Part shown: piece after piece, positions 1 to 9,572 of the stretch
Numbering within the stretch: the first letter of the stretch is position 1
Layout of the letters: each line of letters opens with the position of its first letter
Source of the DNA: Paraburkholderia sp. PREW-6R
GTDB taxonomy: Bacteria > Pseudomonadota > Gammaproteobacteria > Burkholderiales > Burkholderiaceae
Length of the DNA stretch: 64,000 nt
NCBI RefSeq assembly: GCF_039621805.1
Contig: NZ_CP155073.1
Location: 1,364,001-1,428,000, forward strand
Reading direction: 5' to 3'
Notes under the pieces: generated by a model
What the model saw: only the letters and a program-made list of their open reading frames with translations
Databases searched by the model: none
What the model was told of the DNA's origin: nothing
Program-made: the position numbers and the translations under genes

Positions 1-839
1 GTTTCTTTCTTCGCATAGAACTGCGGCTGGCCGGTCGGCGTCTCGAATGTCAGCGCGACCACGCGTACGCCGTCTATCGTGCTGACTTTCACCTGGGTCG
101 AGCGAGGCAAGCCCGCCTCGATATATTTTTTGCCTTCGCTGAGATACTGGTTCGCGATGTACTCGGTGCCGAGGTCGCGCACCTGATGGTTCGACTGCGA
201 GTGGGCGAGGGCGCCCGTGAGCGATGTCCACACCGGCATCACGTTCATGATGCCGCCCAGATGACCGTACATTTCGTCGGTTCGTTTGGACTCGTCGTAG
301 ATGATTTCCTGGCCGGCGTGTGCGCCGTCGGGCAGCCACTTCGCGTAGATGCGCAGCGGGTCGTGCGCGACGCGCACCAGCATGTGATCGGGCGTGTCGG
401 GCCACTGACCGTGAATGCGCTCAGAGCGCGACATGGTGAACTCATAGGACGGGTAGCCGTTCGGCCCTTCCTTGATGTAGCGCGGCAGCGCAAGCGGGTC
501 GAGTGACTGGAACAGCGCGACGAGTTGCGCGTCGTCGAGTTTTTCCATGGCGCCGCTTTGTTGCGCGGCGCGCAGCCATTTGACCTGCTGGTCGAGCGTG
601 AGCTTGCCGACCTGCGACGACGGCGTGGCAGGCGCCTTGACCGCGCTGGCGGTGTCGAGCGGCGGCGGGGTAGCGTCGTTTTGCGCGAAAGCCGGCGCGC
701 TCGCGCCCACGGCGCCGGCCACGAGCAGGCCGGCCATGAGCGCTCCCGGCGCGCGGCTCGCCAATGAAAGGCGGGCGAGGCGCATGAAGGCCGGCAATCT
801 GCGCGGTCTGCGCAAGCCTACGAACGGGCTGTGCTTCAT
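1..839 (-). CDS. DUF1571 family secreted protein, 3' end cut by window edge
   Basis: Only the first 279 codons are in the window. The ATG at 839 follows GGAGAG at good spacing. The N-terminus is basic, then hydrophobic, and ends in PAFAQ near residue 53, which looks like a Sec signal peptide, so the product is probably periplasmic or outer-membrane associated. A Pro/Ala linker precedes the conserved part, which includes VRVAHDPLRIYAKWLPDG and QEIIYDES, typical of DUF1571 proteins, whose function is not established. The gene lies 48 bp downstream of fadD on the same strand and may be the last gene of the fatty-acid block. Family call is from recall of the motif. Confidence 0.75.
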   Translation of the reverse strand, partial: MKHSPFVGLRRPRRLPAFMRLARLSLASRAPGALMAGLLVAGAVGASAPAFAQNDATPPPLDTASAVKAPATPSSQVGKLTLDQQVKWLRAAQQSGAMEKLDDAQLVALFQSLDPLALPRYIKEGPNGYPSYEFTMSRSERIHGQWPDTPDHMLVRVAHDPLRIYAKWLPDGAHAGQEIIYDESKRTDEMYGHLGGIMNVMPVWTSLTGALAHSQSNHQVRDLGTEYIANQYLSEGKKYIEAGLPRSTQVKVSTIDGVRVVALTFETPTGQPQFYAKKE

Positions 840-887
840 GATCTCTCCATAGGTGACGGCAGCTCACTGACGCAAGCGCCTTGCCTG

Positions 888-2702
888 TCAGGCAGGCCTT
901 TGCTTCGCGAGTTCCTCGTCACGCAATTGGCGGCGCAGAATCTTGCCGACATTGGTCTGCGGCAACTCGTCGCGAAACTCCACCAGCTTCGGCACCTTGT
1001 AGCCCGTCAAATGCTTGCGGCTGTACGCAATGATCTGCTGCTCGGTCAGCGCGGGGTTGCGTTTGACGATGAACACCTTTACGCGCTCGCCTTGCGCGGC
1101 GTCGGGCACGCCGATTGCCGCCACTTCGCGCACGTCCGGATGTGTGGCGATCACGTCTTCGATTTCGTTCGGATAGACGTTAAAGCCCGACACCAGGATC
1201 ATGTCTTTTTTGCGGTCGATCAAACGAATGAAGCCGCGCGAATCCATCACGCCGATGTCGCCAGTGGCGAGCCAGCCATCCTCATCGATGACGTTGGCTG
1301 TTTCTTCCGGGCGGTTCCAGTAGCCTTTCATCACTTGTGGACCTTTCACGCAGAGTTCACCCGCTTCGCCGATCTGTGCCCATGTACCGTCGTCCTTGCG
1401 AAACCGCACCTGGGTAGAGGGCGCCGGCAGCCCGATCGATCCTTCGTGCTCGCGCAGGTTCGACAGATCCACGGGGTTCATCGACACGATCGGCGAACAC
1501 TCCGTCAGCCCATAACCTTCGATGATCGACTTGCCCGTCACTTTGCGGAAGCGCTCCGCCACGGACTTCTGCGTGGCCATGCCGCCCGCCATTGCGAGCT
1601 TCAGATTGGAAAAGTCACGCTTGCAGAATTCCTCGTTGTCGAGAAACGCGTTGTACAACGTATTGACCGCGGTCATGCCGGTGAATTGCTCATGGCGGAT
1701 GATGGCCATTACGCGCTTCATGTCGCGCGGATTCGCAATCAGGATGTTGCGCCCGCCCAGTCCCATGAAGATCAGCGCGTTCACCGTCAGCGAATAGATG
1801 TGATAGAGCGGCAGCGGCGTGAGCACGGTTTCTATGTCGCCGGTCAACTGACCTTCCGACCATGCCTTGGCCTGTAGCAGATTGGCGATGATGTTCCGGT
1901 GCGTAAGCATGGCGCCTTTCGCCACGCCGGTGGTGCCGCCGGTGTACTGAAGGAACGCGATGTCATCGTGCGACGTTCGCACGGGAGTGAGCGCCCGCCT
2001 GTCGCCGATGGAGAGCGCCTTGATGAGCGGCACCGCCTGCGGCAGCGTGTAGGCGGGCACCATCTTCTTCACATGGCGCAGCATGAAATTGAGCAGACGT
2101 CCTTTGAGATTCAGGCCGTCGGCGAGCAGATCGCCGAGCCCGGTGACGATCACGTTCCGCACCTCCGTGCCGGGCAGTGCATCTTCCACGGTCTTCGCAA
2201 AGTTCTCGAACACCACAATGGTCTGCGCGCCGCTGTCTTTCAATTGATGCGCGAGTTCGCGCACCGTGTAGAGCGGATTCACGTTGACCACCACGGCGCC
2301 GGCCTTCAGCACGCCGAACAGCGAGACCGGATACTGGAACGTGTTCGGCAGCATGATCGCGACGCGCTCGCCCGGCTGCACGCCAACGCTTTGCAGATAT
2401 GCCGCGAATGCGGCGGCCTTGCGCCCGAGTTCACCATACGTCATGTTCGCGCCCACGCTCACATACGCGACCCGATCGCGGAACTGCGCGATAGATTCGT
2501 CGAAAAACTGGACGACCGATTCGTAGCGTTCGACATCGATCTCATGCGGCACGCCCGCCGGATAGGACGCATACCAGATGCCGTCGGTGTTCGGCGCGAC
2601 GCTGGCCGTGCGCGTGGGCAGGCTGCTCGGCGCACTGCCGTGCTCTGCCGGGCGGGCAGGCCCGGTAGCGGGCGAGAGTAGCGTTCGTGTGGGCTGGGTC
2701 AT
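888..2702 (-). CDS. fadD: Long-chain fatty-acid--CoA ligase
   Basis: An ANL-superfamily adenylating enzyme of 604 residues that would activate free fatty acids to acyl-CoA at the inner membrane. The AMP-binding P-loop YTGGTTGVAKG is at residues 253-263; later come GYGLTECSP, the TGDIG motif and the C-terminal lysine region near NVGKILRR. From about residue 43 (WYASYPAGVP) it aligns in my recollection with E. coli FadD (561 aa), so the first 40 residues are an extra Pro/Ser/Thr-rich extension. There is no internal Met before residue 87, and AGGAGACGACC before the ATG supports this start. It is 51 bp downstream of the thiolase gene. Confidence 0.93.
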   Translation of the reverse strand: MTQPTRTLLSPATGPARPAEHGSAPSSLPTRTASVAPNTDGIWYASYPAGVPHEIDVERYESVVQFFDESIAQFRDRVAYVSVGANMTYGELGRKAAAFAAYLQSVGVQPGERVAIMLPNTFQYPVSLFGVLKAGAVVVNVNPLYTVRELAHQLKDSGAQTIVVFENFAKTVEDALPGTEVRNVIVTGLGDLLADGLNLKGRLLNFMLRHVKKMVPAYTLPQAVPLIKALSIGDRRALTPVRTSHDDIAFLQYTGGTTGVAKGAMLTHRNIIANLLQAKAWSEGQLTGDIETVLTPLPLYHIYSLTVNALIFMGLGGRNILIANPRDMKRVMAIIRHEQFTGMTAVNTLYNAFLDNEEFCKRDFSNLKLAMAGGMATQKSVAERFRKVTGKSIIEGYGLTECSPIVSMNPVDLSNLREHEGSIGLPAPSTQVRFRKDDGTWAQIGEAGELCVKGPQVMKGYWNRPEETANVIDEDGWLATGDIGVMDSRGFIRLIDRKKDMILVSGFNVYPNEIEDVIATHPDVREVAAIGVPDAAQGERVKVFIVKRNPALTEQQIIAYSRKHLTGYKVPKLVEFRDELPQTNVGKILRRQLRDEELAKQRPA

Positions 2703-2753
2703 GGTCGTCTCCTGAAGCGGCTTCGTTCGATTATGTCGTGGTCCTGCAAGCGA

Positions 2754-4055
2754 TCAGCGCTCCAGTATCGCCACCACGCCCTGGCCGCCCGCCGCGCAGA
2801 TCGAGATCAATCCGCGCGCCGTACCGGCGGGTTTGTCGAGTTGCGCAAGCATCTTTGCGAGCCCGGCGACGATGCGGCCGCCCGTCGCGGCAAACGGGTG
2901 GCCGATCGCGAGCGAGCTGCCGTTCACATTCAGTCTGGTGCGCTCGATCATGCCGAGCGGCCCGGGCAAACCGAGTTGCGTGCGGCAGTATTCGTCATCC
3001 TGCCATGCGGCGAGCGTGCACAGCACTTGCGCCGCAAACGCCTCGTGAATCTCATACAGATCGAAGTCCTGCAGCGTCAGGCCGGCGCGCGCGAGCATGC
3101 GCGGCACGGCGTAAGCGGGCGCCATCAGCAGGCCTTCCTTTTTGTCGAAATAATCGACGGCGGCGGTCTCCGACCACGTCAGATACGCGAGCACCGGCAG
3201 GTCATGCCGGGCCGCCCACGCTTCGCTCGCGAGCAGCACGGCGGACGCGCCGTCGGTGAGCGGCGTCGAGTTGCCGGCGGTCAGCGTACCGGCGTCGCGA
3301 TCGAATACCGGCTTCAGGCCGGCCAGTTTTTCGAGCGTCAGGTCGGCGCGCAACGTGTTGTCGCGCGCGAGGCCGCGGTAGGGCGTCATCAGATCGTTGA
3401 GGAAGCCGCGCGAGTACGCATCGCTGAGCTTGCGGTGACTTTCGTACGCGAGCACGTCCTGCGCTTCACGCGAAATGTTTAAGCGCTTGGCCATCAGTTC
3501 GCAGTGCTCACCCATTGAAAGGCCCGTGCGCGGTTCGCCATTGCGCGGCAGCAGTGGCTTGAAAAACATGTCCGGACGCAGCTTGGTCAGCGCCCCGACG
3601 CGTTGCCCTGCGCTCCTGCTGCGGTTTGCTTCGAGCAGGATCTTGCGCATTCTTTCGTTGACCCCGATCGGCGCATCCGACGTGGTGTCCACACCGCCGG
3701 CAATGCCCGCGTCGATCTGCCCGAGGGCGATCTTGTTGGCGACGAGGATCGTCGCTTCGAGTCCGGTGCCGCATGCCTGTTGCACGTCGTACGCGGGAGT
3801 TTCCTTCGCGAGCGTGGTGGACAGCACCGATTCACGCGTCAGGTTGAAGTCGCGCGAATGCTTGATCACAGCGCCCGCCGCGACCTCGCCGAGCCGTTCG
3901 CCGTGCAGGTTGTAGCGATCCACGAGGCCTTGCAGCGTGAACGTCAGCATGTCCTGATTCGACGCGGTCGCGTAAGCGGTGTTCGAGCGTGCAAACGGAA
4001 TCCGGTTGCCTCCGACGATGGCGACGCGGCGTACGCCTGGCGGCGGGTTGGACAT
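2754..4055 (-). CDS. fadI: Acetyl-CoA C-acyltransferase (FadI-type thiolase)
   Basis: A 433-residue thiolase, close to the length of E. coli FadI (436). It cleaves 3-ketoacyl-CoA in the last step of beta-oxidation. The nucleophilic cysteine is C95 in QQACGTGLEA; EIHEAFAAQ, GHPFAATG and the second cysteine in ISICAAGGQG follow. The frame is open 23 codons further upstream, but the ATG at 4055 has AAAGGAG just before it and starts the conserved region (MSNPPPGVRRVAIVGG). The neighbours on the same strand are maoC-like hydratase upstream and fadD downstream. The FadI assignment rather than another thiolase class is by length and motif. Confidence 0.9.
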   Translation of the reverse strand: MSNPPPGVRRVAIVGGNRIPFARSNTAYATASNQDMLTFTLQGLVDRYNLHGERLGEVAAGAVIKHSRDFNLTRESVLSTTLAKETPAYDVQQACGTGLEATILVANKIALGQIDAGIAGGVDTTSDAPIGVNERMRKILLEANRSRSAGQRVGALTKLRPDMFFKPLLPRNGEPRTGLSMGEHCELMAKRLNISREAQDVLAYESHRKLSDAYSRGFLNDLMTPYRGLARDNTLRADLTLEKLAGLKPVFDRDAGTLTAGNSTPLTDGASAVLLASEAWAARHDLPVLAYLTWSETAAVDYFDKKEGLLMAPAYAVPRMLARAGLTLQDFDLYEIHEAFAAQVLCTLAAWQDDEYCRTQLGLPGPLGMIERTRLNVNGSSLAIGHPFAATGGRIVAGLAKMLAQLDKPAGTARGLISICAAGGQGVVAILER

Positions 4056-4150
4056 GGCTCGGCTCCTTTCGGTGGTCTTCTGGTTATCGAATGGCGCGCC
4101 GGGTCGTGCACGACTGCTTCGCACGACGCCCCGACGCGCTCACGCATGGT

Positions 4151-5086
4151 TCATTGAATGCGCCATTGCATGCGCCCGCGCAGATGTGGCTTTTCTCCGG
4201 CGATATCGCGCACCTCGATATCGCGTTCGATCAGCGAAGGCGACGCGCTCCACAACGACGCTTCTCCGGGCAGCAGCATCGGCAACCTGAATTCGGCGGA
4301 CAACGTGGCTTCGGCGAGCGGCTTGGGCGGCTGCAATGCGGACGCGGCGCGCGCGAGCGTCCACATGCCGTGCGCGATCGCGCGCGGAAAGCCGAACGCT
4401 TTGGCCGACAGCGCGCTCAGATGAATCGGGTTGTAGTCGCCTGAAACGGTTGCGTAGTCGCGTCCGAGTTGCGACGCCAGTTGCCAGCGCGCAATGCGGT
4501 GCAGCGGGCCGGCGGCGGAGTCCAGCGGATCGAGCGCGCTGCCGGTGGTCGGCACACCGCGCTTCAGATAGACGCTGTCGCCATCCCACACGGCTTCGCC
4601 CCGACGGTAAATGCGTGTGTGAAGCACGAAAGCCTGGCCTTTGTCGTGACGCAGCAGCGCACCGAACTCGACTTCGATGCGCAACAGATCCTTGTAGGCG
4701 AGCGGCCGCCGCAACCGCACATGGTTCGCGAGATGCACGAGGCCGAGCGCCGGCCAGGGAAATGCCGGGTCGGTCAGCATCAGCAGATGAAGCGGAAACG
4801 CGAGCAGATGCGGATACGTGAACGGCACGCCATGCTCGGGAATGAAACCGCACACGCGCGCATAACGCCAGATCGCGCCGGGGTCGAGCGCAACGGCGGG
4901 GCGCACGAGCCGCAGCGCGGGCAGCTGCGTGTCGCGTCCGCGTTTGACGATGCCGGTAAGCGCGCGTGCGTAGAGTTTGGCCGGCTTAGGCAACTGTTCG
5001 ATGACGATGGTTTTCGGCCGCGCGCCGTCGTGCCGCGCCGCTTGTGTGGCGCGGGCGCTGCCGAACGGGTCCACTGGATCACCCAT
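4151..5086 (-). CDS. MaoC-family (R)-specific enoyl-CoA hydratase/dehydratase
   Basis: A 311-residue protein whose C-terminal half carries the hydratase-2 motif YATVSGDYNPIHLS, with the catalytic Asp and His present, followed by GFPRAIAHGMW. This is a hot-dog fold that hydrates enoyl-CoA or dehydrates 3-hydroxyacyl thioesters. The N-terminal half probably forms a second, degenerate hot-dog. The start at 5086 lies 2 bp after the fabG-like stop (TGACCATG), implying translational coupling; an upstream in-frame start at 5167 would overlap that gene by 79 bp and lacks conserved sequence. With the adjacent reductase it could do the hydration and dehydrogenation steps in place of FadB. Confidence 0.88.
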   Translation of the reverse strand: MGDPVDPFGSARATQAARHDGARPKTIVIEQLPKPAKLYARALTGIVKRGRDTQLPALRLVRPAVALDPGAIWRYARVCGFIPEHGVPFTYPHLLAFPLHLLMLTDPAFPWPALGLVHLANHVRLRRPLAYKDLLRIEVEFGALLRHDKGQAFVLHTRIYRRGEAVWDGDSVYLKRGVPTTGSALDPLDSAAGPLHRIARWQLASQLGRDYATVSGDYNPIHLSALSAKAFGFPRAIAHGMWTLARAASALQPPKPLAEATLSAEFRLPMLLPGEASLWSASPSLIERDIEVRDIAGEKPHLRGRMQWRIQ

Positions 5087-5088
5087 GG

Positions 5089-6522
5089 TCACGCTCCAAT
5101 CAGGCTCTGGCCGCACACGCGCACCACCTGACCGGTCACGCCAGCCGAGCCGGGATGCGCGAGCCACGCGATGGTCTGCGCGACGTCGACCGGCTGGCCG
5201 CCCTGGCTCATTGAATTCATGCGGCGGCCGGCCTCACGGATCGTCAGTGGAATCTTCGCGGTCATCTGGGTTTCGATGAAGCCCGGCGCGACTGCATTGA
5301 TCGTGATGCCGCGCGCGCGCAGATGCGGCGCCATGCTTTGCACGCGGCCGATCACGCCGGCCTTCGAGGTCGCGTAATGGGTTTGGCCGAAGTTGCCCGC
5401 AATCCCGCTGATCGACGACACCGCGACGATGCGGCCGCCATCGCGCAGGATTCCGGCCGCGAGCAGCGCGTCGTCGATCCGTTCCTGCGCCGACAGGTTG
5501 ACGTCGATCACGTTCTGCCACGCGGCGTCGGTCATCTTCGCGATCGTTTTGTCTTTCGTGATGCCGGCGTTGTGCACGATGATGTCCACGCCCTGCTCGT
5601 CGAGCGCCGCCGCAATCTGCGCAGGCGCTTCGGGCGCGGCGATGTCGAACGCGAGTGCGGTGCCGTTCAGCTGCCGCATCGTCGCGTCGAGCGCTTGTTG
5701 CGCCGCCGGAATGTCGATGCCGATCACGTGCGCGCCTTCGCCGGCGAGCACGCTCGCAATCGACGCGCCGATGCCGCGCGCGGCGCCGGTCACGACCGCG
5801 CGGCGGCCGGCAAGCGGCTGCTTCCAGTCGAACGCTGCCGCGCAAGCCGAGCCGGTGCCCGCGCTGGCGCTCGTGCTCGCCATGCCGATCCGCACCGCCT
5901 GTCCCGACACATAAGCCGATCGTGGCGAGAGAAAGAACCGTAGCGTTGCTTCGATTTCGTTCTCCGCGCGTTGCCCGACGTACACGAGGTTCGCCGTGAT
6001 GCCGCGACGCGCTTCCTTGCCCAGCGAGCGGGTGAGCCCTTCGAGCGCCCGCTGCGCGGTCCACTGACGCGGTGTCGCACAATCCTCTGGCGGCCTGCCG
6101 AGCACGACGATGCGCCCGCATTTGCCGACCGAGCGCAGCGTGTCGTGAAAGAAGCCGTACAACGGTTCGAGCTGGCTGCTGTCGGCAATGCCGCTCGCGT
6201 CGAACAGCAGCGCGGCGAGCCTGGCCTGCGAGCCGCTCCCGGCAGGTTCGAAACGGCCGGTCATCAGTCCATGCCGGTTCGCGAGCGGCACCCACGTCCC
6301 GGCGCTTTCATGCGCGACGCTCGTCACGCCGATGCTTTTCACGAGGTGCGCGAGCGCGTCCAGCAATGCCGGTTCGCGGCCTGCGCCGATCGCCACCATG
6401 CCGTCGAACTCCGGACGGTCCGTGCGATAGCGGCGTAATACCTCGGGCTTCGGCAAGCCGAGCGAGCGCGCGAGCCGCGCGCCGAACGGCGAGTTGACGA
6501 AGTTCAGATAAGAGTCGTTCAT
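5089..6522 (-). CDS. High-molecular-weight 3-oxoacyl-ACP reductase (FabG4-like SDR)
   Basis: A 477-residue protein, about twice the length of ordinary FabG. The C-terminal half is a classical short-chain dehydrogenase: TGAARGIG at 245-252, NAG at 318-320, catalytic Ser370, and YATSK with Tyr383 and Lys387. The N-terminal 230 residues form a degenerate Rossmann-like domain without a glycine-rich loop, as in high-molecular-weight FabG proteins. NAD(P)-dependent oxidation or reduction of 3-hydroxy/3-oxoacyl thioesters is expected; the dinucleotide preference cannot be read with certainty. It is sandwiched between fadE and the maoC-like gene, which argues for a CoA-ester (degradative) role. ATG at 6522. 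Confidence 0.88.
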   Translation of the reverse strand: MNDSYLNFVNSPFGARLARSLGLPKPEVLRRYRTDRPEFDGMVAIGAGREPALLDALAHLVKSIGVTSVAHESAGTWVPLANRHGLMTGRFEPAGSGSQARLAALLFDASGIADSSQLEPLYGFFHDTLRSVGKCGRIVVLGRPPEDCATPRQWTAQRALEGLTRSLGKEARRGITANLVYVGQRAENEIEATLRFFLSPRSAYVSGQAVRIGMASTSASAGTGSACAAAFDWKQPLAGRRAVVTGAARGIGASIASVLAGEGAHVIGIDIPAAQQALDATMRQLNGTALAFDIAAPEAPAQIAAALDEQGVDIIVHNAGITKDKTIAKMTDAAWQNVIDVNLSAQERIDDALLAAGILRDGGRIVAVSSISGIAGNFGQTHYATSKAGVIGRVQSMAPHLRARGITINAVAPGFIETQMTAKIPLTIREAGRRMNSMSQGGQPVDVAQTIAWLAHPGSAGVTGQVVRVCGQSLIGA

Positions 6523-6592
6523 AGGGTTCGCTGCTCCGCTGGCACATTCGTCGAAAGTCCCGGGTGGCTGATGCGGGACGTGTGTCAGTGTG

Positions 6593-6629
6593 CACCGGGT
6601 CTGGTCCAGAGGGTGTGCCGGACCCGGTG
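6593..6629. repeat. Inverted repeat between fadE and fabG-like gene
   Basis: Nine-base arms (CACCGGGTC at 6593-6601 and GACCCGGTG at 6621-6629) with a 19-base loop sit in the 118-bp spacer just after the fadE stop. There is no T-tract, so it may stabilise or process the mRNA rather than terminate it. Confidence 0.45.
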
Positions 6630-6640
6630 GTATTTCAAGC

Positions 6641-9139
6641 TCAGGCGATAAATTCGAGTGCCTTGTCGAGTGTTTCCTTGCGCCGGTGCAAGCTCGCCAG
6701 CATGCCGAAATCGGCCGGGAAGTCGTCCACCTTCACGACGAGGGCGCCGTAACGCGCGTAGTCTTCGATCACGCGACGATCGTCCGCGTCGATCAGTCCT
6801 TTGTGCTGCGCGGCGTCGGTCCATGCGGCGAGGCTCGGCAGGCTTTGCGGCATGGGTTCGAGCAACCCTTGCCTGACCGCGTCGCGCAGCTTCTGGTCGA
6901 TCTGCGTGAAGCGCGGATTCAGCTCGAACACGAGTTCACCGTAACCGAGCGCGTCGACATCAGGATGCGGCACGTACGAATCCGACACGAGCCGGTTGCG
7001 CGCCGCACCCGGCTTTTGCATCAGCTCTGCGATTTCACTGCCGAGCTGGTCGGACGGCTCGCGGTGCGGCAGGCCGAAAGGAAACGCCAGCACGCGCACG
7101 AGCCCGGCCGCAAGCCGGTTCGGAAAGTTGGCGAGCACGCCGTCGAGCGCCTGCTGCGCGCGATACAACGAATCTTCGACGCCCCAGCGCACGAGCGGCA
7201 GATCTTCGTTCTGGCGGCCTTCGTCCTCGAAACGCTTGAGCGTCGCGGAGATCAGGTAAAGCTGCGAGAGCACGTCGCCAAGTCGCGCGGAAATGCGCTC
7301 GCGCCGTTTCAGATCGCCGCCGAGCACGAACATCGACACGTCGGCGAGGAGCGCGAACGCGGTCGAGAGGCGGGTGGCCGCGCGGTAGTACGCATGCAGC
7401 GGCGCATGGGCCGAACGGGGTCCGGCGATGAACGCACCGCCCGTGACCCCGTACACGAAGCTGCGCACGACGTTCGACAGCGTGAAGCTGACATGACCGA
7501 AGAACGCTTCGTCGAAATCGCGCAGTGCTTTCGCGTGATCTGCTTCACGCGTGGCGGCCATTTCCTTCAGCACATATGGATGGCAACGGATCGCCCCCTG
7601 GCCGAAGATAATCAGGCAGCGCGTGAGGATGTTCGCGCCTTCCACTGTGATTGCGATCGGCACCTGCTGGTAGGCGCGTGCGAGAAAGTTCGACGGCCCC
7701 ATGCAGATGCCCTTGCCGGCGGCGACGTCCATGCCGTCGTTGACGACGCTGCGCGCGCGTTCGGTAATGTGATACTTGGCGATCGCCGAAATCACGGACG
7801 GCTTTTCGCCCAGATCGACCGCATGCGCGGACAGCCGGCGCGCGGCGTCCATCACATACAGATTGCCGCCCATGCGGCCGAGCGCTTCCTGCACGCCCTC
7901 GAATTTGCCGACGGCGGTGCGGAACTGACGGCGCACCGCCGCATACGCGCCGGTGCCGCGCACGGCGAGTTTCGCCATGCCCACGTTCGACGACGGCAGC
8001 GAAATCGCCCGGCCGGCCGCGAGACATTCCATCAGCATGCGCCAGCCGTTGCCCACCTGCGCGCGGCCGCCGATCACCCAGTCGAGCGGAATGAAGACGT
8101 CCTTGCCTGAGTTCGGGCCGTTCTGGAAGACGGCGTTGAGCGGCCAGTGGCGGCGGCCGATGTTCACGCCCGGGTGGTCGGTGGGAATCAGCGCGCAGGT
8201 GATGCCGGGCTCCTCGCTGCCGCCGAGCAGCCGCTGCGGGTCGAGCGCGCGAAACGCGAGGCCGAGCACCGTCGCGATCGGACCGAGCGTGATGTAGCGC
8301 TTGTCCCACGTGACGCGAAAGCCGAGCGTCTCGCGTCCTTCGAACATGCCCTTGCAGACGATACCGACATCCGGAATCGCCGCGGCGTCGGAACCTGCAT
8401 AGGGGCTGGTCAACGCGAAGCAGGGGATCTCGTCGCCGCGCGCGAGGCGGGGCAGGTAGTGGTTCTTCTGCTCGTCGGTGCCGTAATGCATCAGCAGTTC
8501 GGCCGGACCGAGCGAGTTCGGCACCATCACCGAGACGGCCGCGGCGGAGCAGCGCGTCGCGAGCTTCATGATGACCTGCGAATGCGCGTACGCGGAGAAC
8601 TGCCTGCCGCCGTACTGCTTCGGAATGATCATGCCGAGAAAGCCGTTGTCCTTGATGTACTGCCAGGTTTGCGGCGACAGGTCTTGCCAGACCATCGTGG
8701 TTTCCCAGTCGTTCGCAAGATCGCACAACCGCTCGCATTCCACGTCGAGAAACGACTGCTCTTCCGGCGTGAGTGTGGCCGGTCCATAGGCGAGCAGGGT
8801 ATCCCAGCGCGGGCGTCCCGAGAACAGCTCGGCGTCCCACCAGACGGTGCCGGCTTCGATCGCGTCGCGCTCGGTTGGCGACATGTCCGGCAGAATCTTG
8901 CGGAAGATGTCCAGCACCGGCCGGGTCAGCCATGCGCGGCGCACGGGCCTGATTGCCAGTACCAGCGCGGGCAGCACGAGCACGATCGAGAGCACGGCCG
9001 TGACGGCGGGACCCGCCGCGCCGCTCAGATGCGCGGCCGCCACCCAGACGATCATGAAGGCGAGCCACCATGAGGCGCGCGCCTGCACATGGATGAGCGC
9101 GAAAGCAGCAATGACGAGCACCAGGGCGAACCACGGCAT
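6641..9139 (-). CDS. fadE: FadE-type acyl-CoA dehydrogenase
   Basis: An 832-residue FAD-dependent dehydrogenase of the FadE type (E. coli FadE is 814 aa), introducing the alpha-beta double bond in acyl-CoA. The first 65 residues contain two hydrophobic segments (WFALVLVIAAFALIHV and TAVLSIVLVLPALVLAI), so it is probably membrane-anchored. The N-terminal, middle and FAD-binding C-terminal dehydrogenase regions follow (ALTSPYAGSDAA, RYITLGPIATVLGLAF, IAITVEGANILTR), and the last 250 residues match the extra C-terminal region (DUF1974) of FadE. The ATG at 9139 has AGGAGGAAACGTC directly upstream. It is the first structural gene of the block after the TetR gene. Confidence 0.92.
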   Translation of the reverse strand: MPWFALVLVIAAFALIHVQARASWWLAFMIVWVAAAHLSGAAGPAVTAVLSIVLVLPALVLAIRPVRRAWLTRPVLDIFRKILPDMSPTERDAIEAGTVWWDAELFSGRPRWDTLLAYGPATLTPEEQSFLDVECERLCDLANDWETTMVWQDLSPQTWQYIKDNGFLGMIIPKQYGGRQFSAYAHSQVIMKLATRCSAAAVSVMVPNSLGPAELLMHYGTDEQKNHYLPRLARGDEIPCFALTSPYAGSDAAAIPDVGIVCKGMFEGRETLGFRVTWDKRYITLGPIATVLGLAFRALDPQRLLGGSEEPGITCALIPTDHPGVNIGRRHWPLNAVFQNGPNSGKDVFIPLDWVIGGRAQVGNGWRMLMECLAAGRAISLPSSNVGMAKLAVRGTGAYAAVRRQFRTAVGKFEGVQEALGRMGGNLYVMDAARRLSAHAVDLGEKPSVISAIAKYHITERARSVVNDGMDVAAGKGICMGPSNFLARAYQQVPIAITVEGANILTRCLIIFGQGAIRCHPYVLKEMAATREADHAKALRDFDEAFFGHVSFTLSNVVRSFVYGVTGGAFIAGPRSAHAPLHAYYRAATRLSTAFALLADVSMFVLGGDLKRRERISARLGDVLSQLYLISATLKRFEDEGRQNEDLPLVRWGVEDSLYRAQQALDGVLANFPNRLAAGLVRVLAFPFGLPHREPSDQLGSEIAELMQKPGAARNRLVSDSYVPHPDVDALGYGELVFELNPRFTQIDQKLRDAVRQGLLEPMPQSLPSLAAWTDAAQHKGLIDADDRRVIEDYARYGALVVKVDDFPADFGMLASLHRRKETLDKALEFIA

Positions 9140-9572
9140 GACGTTTCCTCCTGCTTCAATGGTGCGGGCGATCGCGTCCACGGGGCGCGGACGGCTCGCG
9201 TTCTGTCGGTCTTCTTCTGACGCCTATGGCACGCGCGCAACCGCGGTGCCATTTTTCAGCCGCTTCATTGCATACGATGCCGGCCCGCTTGCACGCTGTT
9301 TTTCGGCGCAGTGCCTGCCGGGATGCTGCGAGGCGCTGCGAGTCGTGTTACCGGTTCGACAGTGCAATGCCGCGGACGTGCGCAACCTGGACGATATGCT
9401 CAGGTCGGTGAAGCCCGGGGAGTACAGTTTCGTTTTTCGTAGTGGCGGTGCATTGGATCCGGTTCGGCTTGCATGGATGTCGCACATGACGTGGCCGGCG
9501 GCGCGACCCTCGCGCTCGCAGACTGCGCGTTGTGCCGCGCCGCCGCTCGTCGCAAGGAGTCGCTGTGCGGTG
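9140..9572. other. Spacer between tetR and fadE
   Basis: 433 bp with no gene I can support, although an open frame crosses it. It must hold the fadE ribosome-binding site at its left end and probably a fadE promoter. It also contains a stem-loop at 9226-9252. I see no copy of the palindrome found upstream of tetR. Confidence 0.6.
9226..9256 (+). terminator. Stem-loop followed by T-run (orientation unexplained)
   Basis: ATGGCAC plus GCG pairs with CGC plus GTGCCAT (one bulged G) and is followed by five T on the plus strand. No plus-strand gene ends here; it could block antisense transcription into tetR. Confidence 0.35.

Noticed and set aside
6590..8110. 506-codon frame antisense to fadE
   Set aside because: A long antisense frame is expected opposite GC-rich genes with strong third-position bias; composition is Arg/His-rich and no family is recognised.
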